Assembly: GCA_028278465.1 (NCBI GenBank)
Contig: JANQEF010000079.1
Span: 1 to 6,113, forward strand
DNA from: Dehalococcoidia bacterium
GTDB taxonomy: Bacteria > Chloroflexota > Dehalococcoidia > Lucifugimonadales > Lucifugimonadaceae
Length of the DNA stretch: 6,113 nt
Direction of reading: 5' to 3'
The notes under the pieces are model-generated. The model saw only the letters and a list, made by a program, of their open reading frames with translations. It was not told the origin of the DNA and did no database searches. Every line of letters starts with the position of its first letter. Position 1 is the stretch's first letter. A program made the position numbers and the translations under genes. Of the stretch, positions 1 to 5,269 are shown piece after piece.

Positions 1-2396
1 TCGCCCATCAGGTCGCTGAAGACTCGGTCGGCGTGCATTGCGTCTTCGACGGTGACCTGCAGGACAGTACGTGCCTGCGGGTCCATCGTCGTGTCCCAAA
101 GCTGCGTCGGGTTCATCTCGCCGAGACCCTTGTAGCGCTGCACATTGACGCCCGACCGGTCCGAGTTCGACTCCAGCGCCTGCGGCAACTCCGCCCACGG
201 CACGTCCTCAGCGACCACGTTGTCGCTCTTCGTCACCGTCAGCGATCCGGCACGCACGATGTGTCCAACCTGCTCGTACAGCCTACGAGCACGTCGCAAC
301 GACGGGTGCTCGTAGATCTCCCTGGTAACCGTGAAGCCCTCGATCTCGTACGTCGGCTCCTCCGGCTCCACTTCCTCGGTCTCATCACTGGTGTCAGCGC
401 CATCGAGCACAACATCATCCTCGGCGAAAAGGTCTGCCTGGATGGGCCGCGGGGGCCGGAAGTCCAGCGCCTGGTACTCCGGGTTCTCCAACAACTCGAA
501 GAACACCTTCTCAGGCACTCCGAGCACGTCGGTGATCGCCACGGCCTCCGCGAAGTCACGCACAGCCGAAAGCGTCGGCCCGATCTTCGAACCCTTCACC
601 TCGATCGCCGCGTCACTCTTTGCCGTTACCACCATGTCGCCGTAGACACGCTCGGCCAGCCACTCATCCAGTTCGCCGTCGGAGTAGAGCCACTTGCTCG
701 AGCGTCCCTTCGACGCCTTGAACAGCGGCGGCTGGGCGATGTACAGGTGTCCGTCGCCGATCAGCTGCGGCATGTTGCGGTAGAAGAAGGTCAGCAGCAG
801 CGTGCGGATGTGCGCGCCGTCGACATCAGCGTCGGTCATGATGATGACGCGGTGGTAGCGCAGGCGGTCCGGGTCGTAGTCCTCGCCGAGCCCGGCGCCG
901 GTCGCCGTGATCAGCGCCGCGATCTCATCGTGCGCCAGCATCTTTTCCGGCCGGGCCTTTTCGACATTCAGGATCTTGCCTTTGAGCGGCAGAATCGCCT
1001 GGAACTGCCTGTCACGGCCCTGCTTGGCCGAGCCGCCGGCCGACTCACCCTCAACGATGTACAGCTCGCTCTTGCGCGGGTCACGCTCGGCGCAGTCAGC
1101 CAGCTTGCCCGGCAGAGAGCCGCCGTCCATGGCGTTCTTGCGAATCACCAGGTCGCGGGCCTTCTTCGCAGCCTCACGGGCACGCGCAGCCGTCAGCGCC
1201 TTATCGAGAATCCGCTTCGCGTCGTCGGGGTTGTCCTCAAGGAACTCGGAGAGCGACCGCCCGACGATCTGCTCCACCGCGCCCTTGACCTCAGGGTTGC
1301 CGAGGCGACCCTTTGTCTGCCCCTCGAACTGCGGGTCCTTCACCTTCACGCTGACAACCGACAGCAGCCCTTCACGCACGTCGTCACCGGACAGTGAGGA
1401 GACGTCCTCCTTGCCGGTGCCGAACGCGTTGCTCTTGCGACCTAGGTCATTGATGACGCGGGTGAGCGCCGACCTGAAGCCTGTGACGTGCGAGCCACCG
1501 TCCGCCGTGCGGATCACGTTGGCGAACGAGAGGCAGTTCTCAACAAACGTCTCGTTGTACTGCAGCGCAACCTCGACGACTATGTCGTCGACAGTCTCGC
1601 TGGCGTACATGATGTTCGGGTGGATCGGGTTGCGGCGCCTGTTCAGCGAGCGCACGAAGCTCTGCACACCGCCGTCGAAGAAGAAGGTGATGTCGTTGCG
1701 GGGCCAGAGCTCTTCCTCGTGCCACTCCGAGCGCAGGTGGATCTGCAACCCCTGGTTGAGATACGCCATCTCACGGAACCGGTTAGAGATCTGGTCCCAG
1801 TCGTACGTAACCTCGGGGAAAACCTCCGGATCGGGCATCCACGAGACTGTCGTGCCGGTGCCCGGAATGTCCTCGTCTGTCTGCGGCCGGACCTCCATCT
1901 CGCCGATCGTCTTGCCGCGTTCGTAGCGCTGCGTGTGCACCTTTTTGTCACGCCGAACCTCGACGATGGTCCACTCAGACAGAGCGTTGACCACTGACGC
2001 TCCGACGCCGTGCAGGCCACCCGAGACCTGGTAACCCTTGCCGCCGAACTTTCCGCCGGCATGCAGGGTTGTCATCACCGTCTCGAGGGCCGACTTTCCG
2101 GTGCGTGCGTGCACATCGACCGGGATGCCGCGGCCGTCGTCCGAGACCATGACCGAGCCGTCCTTGTTGATCACGACCTCCACACCGGTCGCGAAGCCCG
2201 CCATGGCCTCGTCAACTGAGTTGTCGACAATCTCACGGACAAGTTGGAAGACGCCCTCCGGCCCGGTGGTGCCGATGTACATGCCGGGGCGCTTGCGGAC
2301 CGCCTCCAGCCCCTCCATCACGGTGATGTCTGAGGCGTTGTAGTTGGACGACCCGCGGTGGCTCGCCGGCGACGCTTTCTTCTTAGCTGTGGTCAT
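1..2396 (-). CDS. gyrB: DNA gyrase subunit B (3' end cut by window edge)
   Basis: This is the ATPase subunit of DNA gyrase, which with GyrA introduces negative supercoils in the cytoplasm. Translation from the ATG at 2396-2394 gives 798 residues without a stop; the last are FSDLMG, so by comparison with E. coli about 20 residues are missing. Visible landmarks in order: GHKL ATPase with E55 and N59 in REIVDNSVDEA, DDGRGIP at 86-92, the ATP lid and GGLHGVGASVVNAL at 126-139; TOPRIM motif VEGESAGGSAKQGRDR at 448-463 with E449; the metal-binding DADVDG at 522-527; PLKGKILNVEKAR at 470-482; and RYKGLGEMNP at 754-763. About 170 residues lie between the TOPRIM part and RYKGLGEMNP, an insert of the E. 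coli length class that short Gram-positive GyrBs lack; it includes an acidic stretch near 658-683. ParE is the main alternative, but the overall motifs read as GyrB. A weak GGAA lies 4 nt before the start codon. The start is supported because the conserved MEGLEAVRKRPGMYIG begins at residue 27. Confidence 0.97.
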   Translation of the reverse strand, partial: MTTAKKKASPASHRGSSNYNASDITVMEGLEAVRKRPGMYIGTTGPEGVFQLVREIVDNSVDEAMAGFATGVEVVINKDGSVMVSDDGRGIPVDVHARTGKSALETVMTTLHAGGKFGGKGYQVSGGLHGVGASVVNALSEWTIVEVRRDKKVHTQRYERGKTIGEMEVRPQTDEDIPGTGTTVSWMPDPEVFPEVTYDWDQISNRFREMAYLNQGLQIHLRSEWHEEELWPRNDITFFFDGGVQSFVRSLNRRRNPIHPNIMYASETVDDIVVEVALQYNETFVENCLSFANVIRTADGGSHVTGFRSALTRVINDLGRKSNAFGTGKEDVSSLSGDDVREGLLSVVSVKVKDPQFEGQTKGRLGNPEVKGAVEQIVGRSLSEFLEDNPDDAKRILDKALTAARAREAAKKARDLVIRKNAMDGGSLPGKLADCAERDPRKSELYIVEGESAGGSAKQGRDRQFQAILPLKGKILNVEKARPEKMLAHDEIAALITATGAGLGEDYDPDRLRYHRVIIMTDADVDGAHIRTLLLTFFYRNMPQLIGDGHLYIAQPPLFKASKGRSSKWLYSDGELDEWLAERVYGDMVVTAKSDAAIEVKGSKIGPTLSAVRDFAEAVAITDVLGVPEKVFFELLENPEYQALDFRPPRPIQADLFAEDDVVLDGADTSDETEEVEPEEPTYEIEGFTVTREIYEHPSLRRARRLYEQVGHIVRAGSLTVTKSDNVVAEDVPWAELPQALESNSDRSGVNVQRYKGLGEMNPTQLWDTTMDPQARTVLQVTVEDAMHADRVFSDLMG

Positions 2397-2619
2397 GCTT
2401 TTCCGTTTCGCTCGCTGCGCCTGCGATCTGGGCCGCGCGCAGCGAGTTGTTATGGGTTTCGGAGCTTTTTCGAGGGGTCTGGCCGGGGCGTTCTGCCTTC
2501 GCCTGGTTGTTGAGCTGACCGGTCGCCGTTTTAGCGTCGTGGCTCCGGTTCTCAGGCGTGCGTGTTTCGGCCGTTGTTCCGTCCTCGCACGCGTGCGCGA
2601 GCCTTATTACCTCTCGTAA
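2397..2619 (-). other. Long untranslated leader of gyrB
   Basis: Between the predicted transcription start (about 2619, 7 nt past the -10 box) and the gyrB ATG lie about 220 nt with no convincing reading frame on the minus strand. The segment is GC-rich and contains self-complementary stretches: a 12-bp perfect palindrome (CGCACGCGTGCG) at 2586-2597 and a 10-bp hairpin at 2411-2446. Most bacterial gyrB leaders are much shorter, so a structured regulatory leader is possible. I recognise no known riboswitch family. The extent depends on the promoter call. Confidence 0.4.
2411..2446 (-). promoter_or_regulatory. 10-bp perfect hairpin next to the gyrB ribosome binding site
   Basis: CTCGCTGCGC at 2411-2420 is the exact reverse complement of GCGCAGCGAG at 2437-2446, with a 16-nt loop. 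On the gyrB transcript the stem ends about 7 nt before the weak Shine-Dalgarno GGAA (2404-2401) and 14 nt before the start codon. No T-run follows in either direction, so it is not a standard intrinsic terminator. A role in translation initiation or mRNA stability is inference. Confidence 0.45.
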
Positions 2620-2625
2620 CTAACA

Positions 2626-2654
2626 ATTCTACCATCGCCCAAGTTTGACTCCAA
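2626..2654 (-). promoter_or_regulatory. Sigma70-like promoter of gyrB
   Basis: Read on the minus strand, TTGGAG (2654-2649) is followed after exactly 17 bp by TAGAAT (2631-2626). Each hexamer matches the sigma70 consensus at four or more positions (TTGACA, TATAAT) and the spacing is ideal. It sits in the most AT-rich part of the intergenic region and points to gyrB. The predicted start of transcription is near 2619. Confidence 0.6.
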
Positions 2655-2658
2655 CTTG
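2640..2658. promoter_or_regulatory. Operator-like inverted repeat over the gyrB -35 box
   Basis: CAAGTT (2640-2645) and AACTTG (2653-2658) form a perfect 6-bp inverted repeat with a 7-nt spacer. The right arm overlaps the gyrB -35 hexamer (2649-2654) and the left arm lies in the promoter spacer. A dimeric regulator bound here would block RNA polymerase. The arms are short enough that chance cannot be excluded. Confidence 0.3.
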
Positions 2659-2702
2659 AGAATGGACGTTTTTGGGCGTGTTTCAGCAAGTTTGAAGTCA
2701 AC
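2640..2702. repeat. Two direct copies of CAAGTTTGAnnnCAAC
   Basis: The pattern CAAGTTTGA-3 nt-CAAC occurs at 2640-2655 and again at 2687-2702; 13 of 16 positions agree. The copies start 47 bp apart. The first overlaps the gyrB -35 box and the inverted repeat there; the second lies just upstream of the promoter. This could be a pair of binding sites for one regulator, which is inference. Confidence 0.35.
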
Positions 2703-2712
2703 GCGCGTTAAC
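2697..2712. promoter_or_regulatory. 16-bp near-perfect palindrome upstream of gyrB promoter
   Basis: The sequence GTCAACGCGCGTTAAC is a palindrome apart from one mismatched pair, with a perfect 10-bp core AACGCGCGTT at 2700-2709. It lies about 45 bp upstream of the gyrB -35 box and overlaps the second direct repeat copy. Size and symmetry would suit a dimeric DNA-binding protein. No known operator is recognised. Confidence 0.25.
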
Positions 2713-2733
2713 GTGTTGGTTTGGTGGACGTTT

Positions 2734-2811
2734 GTCATCTCGACCAGAGGGAGAGATCTGACCATGCAACGCGAAAACACTTCAGAGATTCCGGATCAAG
2801 TCCGGAATGAC
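2734..2811. repeat. Composite palindromic dispersed repeat
   Basis: The element is bounded by GTCAT (2734-2738) and its complement ATGAC (2807-2811). Its right half contains a perfect 8-bp stem, ATTCCGGA at 2788-2795 with TCCGGAAT at 2801-2808, around the loop TCAAG. Its left half contains GTCATCTC at 2734-2741 facing GAGATCTGAC at 2753-2762, an inverted repeat with a 2-nt bulge. Spurious translations through such repeats give the tell-tale peptides IPDQVRND on one strand and CHSGLDPES on the other, both seen here and both familiar from misannotated repeats in many bacterial genomes. No coding function is supported. Confidence 0.65.
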
Positions 2812-2861
2812 AGCTCGCCACACTTCGACGGACTCTGGGTGGCCGAGGTCGCTTTACCGTA

Positions 2862-2902
2862 CCGCCTGCGGCGTCACCGGGCGCAGCAAGCGGCGCCCCT
2901 AC
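2862..2902. repeat. GC-rich hairpin repeat
   Basis: GGGCGC at 2879-2884 pairs with GCGCCC at 2893-2898 around an 8-nt loop. Just before it, CGCC at 2863-2866 and GGCG at 2870-2873 form a second small stem. The block resembles dispersed GC-rich hairpin repeats of bacterial intergenic regions and lies 50 bp from the previous repeat. Family membership is from memory of similar sequences and needs a genome-wide count. Confidence 0.4.
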
Positions 2903-2954
2903 CAAACTTGTCGCCACAAACCCCATCCACCCGTGCATTTCCTTCGTGCGGGGC

Positions 2955-2960
2955 TATAAT
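2955..2960 (+). promoter_or_regulatory. Candidate -10 box for the E1 operon
   Basis: A perfect TATAAT lies 101 bp before the E1 alpha start codon in an otherwise GC-rich stretch. No good -35 hexamer is present at 16-18 bp (the sequence there is around CGTGCA) and no TG extension precedes it. If used, transcription would start near 2967 and the promoter would be weak or activator-dependent. Confidence 0.4.
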
Positions 2961-2986
2961 CCGCCGCGCCGGGCGGTTATCGCCCG
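2961..2986 (+). promoter_or_regulatory. Two overlapping, mutually exclusive hairpins in the E1 alpha upstream region
   Basis: CCGCC (2961-2965) can pair with GGCGG (2972-2976). Alternatively CGGGCG (2970-2975) can pair with CGCCCG (2981-2986) around the loop GTTAT. The two stems share bases 2972-2975, so only one can form. They begin directly after the TATAAT box. No T-run follows, so a terminator is not indicated. It may be a protein site, an RNA switch, or simply another GC repeat. Confidence 0.3.
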
Positions 2987-3049
2987 TCAACATAGCCGTC
3001 AATCCGTCTCAATCACCGACCCGCTCATAAAACCCTTCACAGCAAACAC

Positions 3050-3053
3050 GGAG
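3050..3053 (+). promoter_or_regulatory. Ribosome binding site deciding the TTG start of E1 alpha
   Basis: GGAG lies 8 nt before the TTG at 3062, a normal distance. In this frame a TAG stop occurs at 2993-2995, and no ATG, GTG or TTG lies between it and 3062, so TTG is the only start that uses this site. Confidence 0.6.
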
Positions 3054-3061
3054 CCGCACAC

Positions 3062-4051
3062 TTGGACATCTCAAACGAAACGCTGATGCTCATGCTTCGC
3101 CGCATGTGGATCATCCGACACTTCGAACTGAAGGTGATGGAGGTCCACGGCGCCGGCGAGTTCACGGGCGGCGCGCACCCATACATCGGCGAGGAGGCGG
3201 TCGCCGTCGGCGCCTGCGCTGCGCTCAAGCCCACCGACTACATCGCAGGCAACCACCGCTCGCACGGACACCCGCTCGCCAAGGGCGGCAGCATGAAGGG
3301 TGCCATGGCCGAGCTCTACGGGCGTGTCGACGGCTACTGCAAGGGCAAGGGCGGCTCGATGCACCTTGCCGATTTCTCGATCGGCATTCTTGGCGAGTCC
3401 GGCATCGTGGCGTCGTCAGTTCCGGTGGCGACCGGAGCGGCGCTCGCGGCTCACATCAAGGGCGAAGACTTCGTGTCGCTGGTGTTCTTCGGAGACGGAG
3501 CATCGAACCAGGGCGCATGCCACGAGTCGATGAACCTGGCGGCGCTGTGGAAGCTGCCGGTCATCTTCCTCTGCGAGAACAACCAGTTCGCCGTAACCAC
3601 CTCGTACCACGACTCGGTGGCCGTCGAGCACATCTCAGACCGAGCGTCGGCATACAACATGCCGGGCGTGCTGGTGGACGGCCAGGACGCCATCGCCATG
3701 TACGAGGCGACGTCGCAGGCGGTCGCGAGGGCGCGTGCGGGCGAGGGACCGACGCTGATCGAAGGCCTGACGTTCCGCTACGAGGAGCACTCGCTGGGGC
3801 TGGGACGGGTCCGTAGGGGCGAGTACCGCACCGAGGAGGAGATCGAGGAGTGGCGGAAGCGGGACCCGATCGTGATTCACACCGAGCGGCTGATCGCACA
3901 GGGCATCGCAACGGCGGAGGAGTGCGAGGCGATCAGCGAGGAGATCAAGCAGGAGGTCGAGGAGGCTGTGGAGTTCGCTCGCAACAGCCCGTTCCCCGAA
4001 CCTGCAGACCTGTTCGACGATATGTGGGCCGACCCGATCCCGGCTCCGTAA
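3062..4051 (+). CDS. ThDP-dependent 2-oxo acid dehydrogenase E1 component, alpha subunit
   Basis: The 329-residue cytoplasmic protein is the alpha half of an alpha2beta2 E1, which decarboxylates a 2-oxo acid (or cleaves acetoin) with thiamine diphosphate and passes the acyl group to lipoyl-E2. The ThDP motif runs from GDG at 144-146 to NN at 173-174. Other family marks are YIGEEA at 41-46, HRSHGHPLAKG at 65-75, GKGGSMH at 95-101 and YRTEEEIEEWRKRDPI at 255-270. The length suits the bacterial AcoA/PdhA group, and the HGHxxAKG and YxGEEA motifs look more like acetoin dehydrogenase alpha than pyruvate dehydrogenase; the substrate cannot be fixed from sequence. The TTG start is backed by a GGAG site and leaves a normal N-terminus before the IRHFE helix. 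The loop after H243 is odd: HSLGLGRVRRGEYR is about three residues longer than usual and lacks the customary Asp. The beta subunit follows 225 bp downstream. Confidence 0.93.
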   Translation: MDISNETLMLMLRRMWIIRHFELKVMEVHGAGEFTGGAHPYIGEEAVAVGACAALKPTDYIAGNHRSHGHPLAKGGSMKGAMAELYGRVDGYCKGKGGSMHLADFSIGILGESGIVASSVPVATGAALAAHIKGEDFVSLVFFGDGASNQGACHESMNLAALWKLPVIFLCENNQFAVTTSYHDSVAVEHISDRASAYNMPGVLVDGQDAIAMYEATSQAVARARAGEGPTLIEGLTFRYEEHSLGLGRVRRGEYRTEEEIEEWRKRDPIVIHTERLIAQGIATAEECEAISEEIKQEVEEAVEFARNSPFPEPADLFDDMWADPIPAP

Positions 4052-4068
4052 CCAAATTACGCGGGAGA

Positions 4069-4185
4069 CATGTGTTCCCTGAGTGGAGCGTAAGCGAAGT
4101 CGAAGGGCCTCTTGAGAAGTCAATTCGTCCTGCCAGGACAAGCCTCCACACCAGAGATCCTTCGACTGCGCTCAGGAAATACATG
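4069..4185. repeat. Palindromic repeat element between the E1 subunit genes
   Basis: The outer arms begin CATGTGTTCCCTGAG at 4069-4083 and, on the other strand, CATGTATTTCCTGAG at 4185-4171 (13 of 15 identical). The inner ends AGTCGAAGG are identical (4098-4106 and the complement of 4159-4167). The left arm carries 11 extra bases (in TGGAGCGTAAGCG). The interior contains a small perfect stem, GTCCT (4127-4131) with AGGAC (4135-4139). Motifs of the type CCTGAG...GTCGAAGG are familiar as dispersed intergenic repeats in GC-rich bacteria. There is no open reading frame of its own, so if mobile it would be a non-autonomous, MITE- or REP-like element. Confidence 0.65.
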
Positions 4186-4189
4186 AATC

Positions 4190-4213
4190 GGCCCTTCGAC
4201 AGGCCCAGGACGG
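4190..4213. repeat. Second, related repeat unit beside the palindrome
   Basis: The stretch starting GGCCCTTCGACAGGCCCAGG resembles another common version of the same kind of repeat. Its first ten bases, GGCCCTTCGA (4190-4199), are the exact complement of TCGAAGGGCC at 4100-4109 inside the left arm of the neighbouring palindrome, so it can compete with the right arm for pairing. CCAGGAC at 4205-4211 repeats 4133-4139. Confidence 0.5.
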
Positions 4214-4256
4214 CGGTTCAGGACCGCGGATAGCCAGCAAGCGACCACTCACAGCC

Positions 4257-4270
4257 AGAGGAAACCGGAA
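4257..4270 (+). promoter_or_regulatory. Ribosome binding site region of E1 beta
   Basis: Two candidates precede the ATG at 4277: AGAGGA at 4257-4262, strong but 14 nt away, and GGAA at 4267-4270, weaker but 6 nt away. Either gives E1 beta its own initiation signal, which matters because the repeat region separates it from E1 alpha. Confidence 0.45.
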
Positions 4271-4276
4271 CACAAC

Positions 4277-5242
4277 ATGGCGCAGACCGTATTTGTAGAG
4301 GCGATCAACCAGGCGCTCATCGAGGAGATGGAGCGTGACGAGAGCGTCTTCATCATGGGCGAGGACATCCGGCGCGCAGTTTATGGCGCGACCGCCGAGC
4401 TGTTGGACCGGTTCGGCGAAAAGCGGGTGCTCGACACGCCGCTGTCCGAAAACGGCTTCTTCGGCGCCGCCATCGGGTCATCGCTCGTCGGCATGCGGCC
4501 GGTCGTCGAAACGCTCACCAGCTTCATGTGGGTCGCCATGGACCAGCTCATCAGCCAGGCCGCCAAGATGCGCTACATGTTCGGCGGGCAGGCCACGCTG
4601 CCGGTGGTGTTCAGGGCGACGATGTTCTACGGCGGCGGATCGGCGGCGCACCACTCGGACCGCAGCTACCCGATGTTCATGAACATGCCCGGCCTCAAGA
4701 TCATCGTGCCTTCCAACCCGGCCGACATGAAGGGGCTGCTCAAGCAGTCGATCAGGGACAACGACCCGTGCATCGTCTTCGAAGACGGCACGCTGTTCGG
4801 CTCACGAGGAGAGGTGCCCGACAGCCTTGAACCGATCCCGTTCGGGCAGGCACGGACAGCGCGCGAGGGTTCGGACGTGACGGTCGTGGCGATAGCTGGC
4901 GGCGTTGGACAGGCAGAGCAGGCCGCGGACGAGCTGGCGAACGAGGGCGTTTCGGTAGAGGTGATCGACCCGCGCACGCTGGTCCCGCTCGACAAGCAGG
5001 CGGTGCTGGACTCTGTGGAAAAGACCGGGCGGCTGGTGGTCGTCGACCCGGCGCACAAGGTGTGCAGCGCGGGCAGCGAGATCGCTTCGATCGTGGCGGA
5101 AGAGGGTTTCTGGTCTTTGCAGGCGCCGATCCAGAAGGTGGCGGCCGAGCAGGTGCACATCCCGTTCACCCCGGCGCTCGAGCCGCTAGTCTACCCGAGC
5201 AAAGACAAGATCATTAACGCCGTACGAACCACGCTGGAGTAG
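4277..5242 (+). CDS. ThDP-dependent 2-oxo acid dehydrogenase E1 component, beta subunit
   Basis: The 321-residue protein is the partner of the upstream alpha subunit; together they form the ThDP sites at the subunit interface. The N-terminal pyrimidine-binding domain shows VFIMGEDI at 24-31, the cofactor-activating glutamate E58 in DTPLSENGFFGAA, GMRPVVE at 72-78, AMDQLISQAAKMRYMFGG at 87-104, the histidine pair H125-H126 in AAHHSDRS and the PGLKIIVPSNPADMKGLL stretch at 138-155. The C-terminal transketolase-like domain has DPRTLVPLD at 231-239. The length is normal for the family (about 320-330). The usual HSQS after the active-site histidine reads HSDRS here. Resemblance is to AcoB/PdhB/BkdA2-type subunits and the substrate is not resolved. 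No E2 or E3 gene follows: the gene ends 7 bp before a convergent regulator gene, so those partners must lie elsewhere. Confidence 0.94.
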   Translation: MAQTVFVEAINQALIEEMERDESVFIMGEDIRRAVYGATAELLDRFGEKRVLDTPLSENGFFGAAIGSSLVGMRPVVETLTSFMWVAMDQLISQAAKMRYMFGGQATLPVVFRATMFYGGGSAAHHSDRSYPMFMNMPGLKIIVPSNPADMKGLLKQSIRDNDPCIVFEDGTLFGSRGEVPDSLEPIPFGQARTAREGSDVTVVAIAGGVGQAEQAADELANEGVSVEVIDPRTLVPLDKQAVLDSVEKTGRLVVVDPAHKVCSAGSEIASIVAEEGFWSLQAPIQKVAAEQVHIPFTPALEPLVYPSKDKIINAVRTTLE

Positions 5243-5269
5243 GCGCTGACTAAGCGCCCGCTTCGGCGG
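5242..5269. terminator. Possible bidirectional terminator hairpin at the convergent gene ends
   Basis: GGCGCT (5242-5247) and AGCGCC (5253-5258) form a perfect 6-bp stem around the loop GACTA. The hairpin covers the last base of the E1 beta stop codon and the stop codon of the response regulator. Directly after it, CCGC-TTCG-GCGG (5258-5269) forms a stem with a stable UUCG tetraloop on the plus-strand transcript. No T-run follows on either strand, so intrinsic termination is uncertain. Confidence 0.3.

Noticed and set aside
33..1397. A 454-codon open frame on the plus strand
   Set aside because: It lies wholly antisense to gyrB. The translation is Arg-, Leu- and Val-rich without recognisable motifs, as expected opposite a GC-rich gene.
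907..1926. A 339-codon open frame on the plus strand, Ser- and Arg-rich
   Set aside because: It is also antisense to gyrB and shows no domain; it is a codon-bias shadow.
2344..2619. A 91-codon plus-strand frame upstream of gyrB
   Set aside because: It begins inside gyrB on the opposite strand and runs through its leader; composition is low-complexity and no family is recognised.
2555..2635. Possible 27-residue leader peptide before gyrB on the minus strand
   Set aside because: Its ATG (2635-2633) lies within the promoter spacer, upstream of the predicted transcription start, so it would not be transcribed from this promoter.
2656..3030. A 124-codon plus-strand frame in the intergenic region
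   Set aside because: It reads through dispersed repeats and yields the peptide IPDQVRND, a common sign of repeat translation. No ribosome binding site or domain supports it.
3635..4141. A 168-codon minus-strand frame across the end of E1 alpha
   Set aside because: It is antisense to a clear enzyme gene, runs into the repeat element and has no motif.
4052..4276. CRISPR-like or small RNA gene in the alpha-beta gap
   Set aside because: There are no regularly spaced direct repeats, and no promoter or terminator frames an RNA gene. The structure is explained by inverted repeats.
4666..5169. A 167-codon minus-strand frame inside E1 beta
   Set aside because: It is antisense to a well-conserved gene and is Ser- and Thr-rich without a domain.
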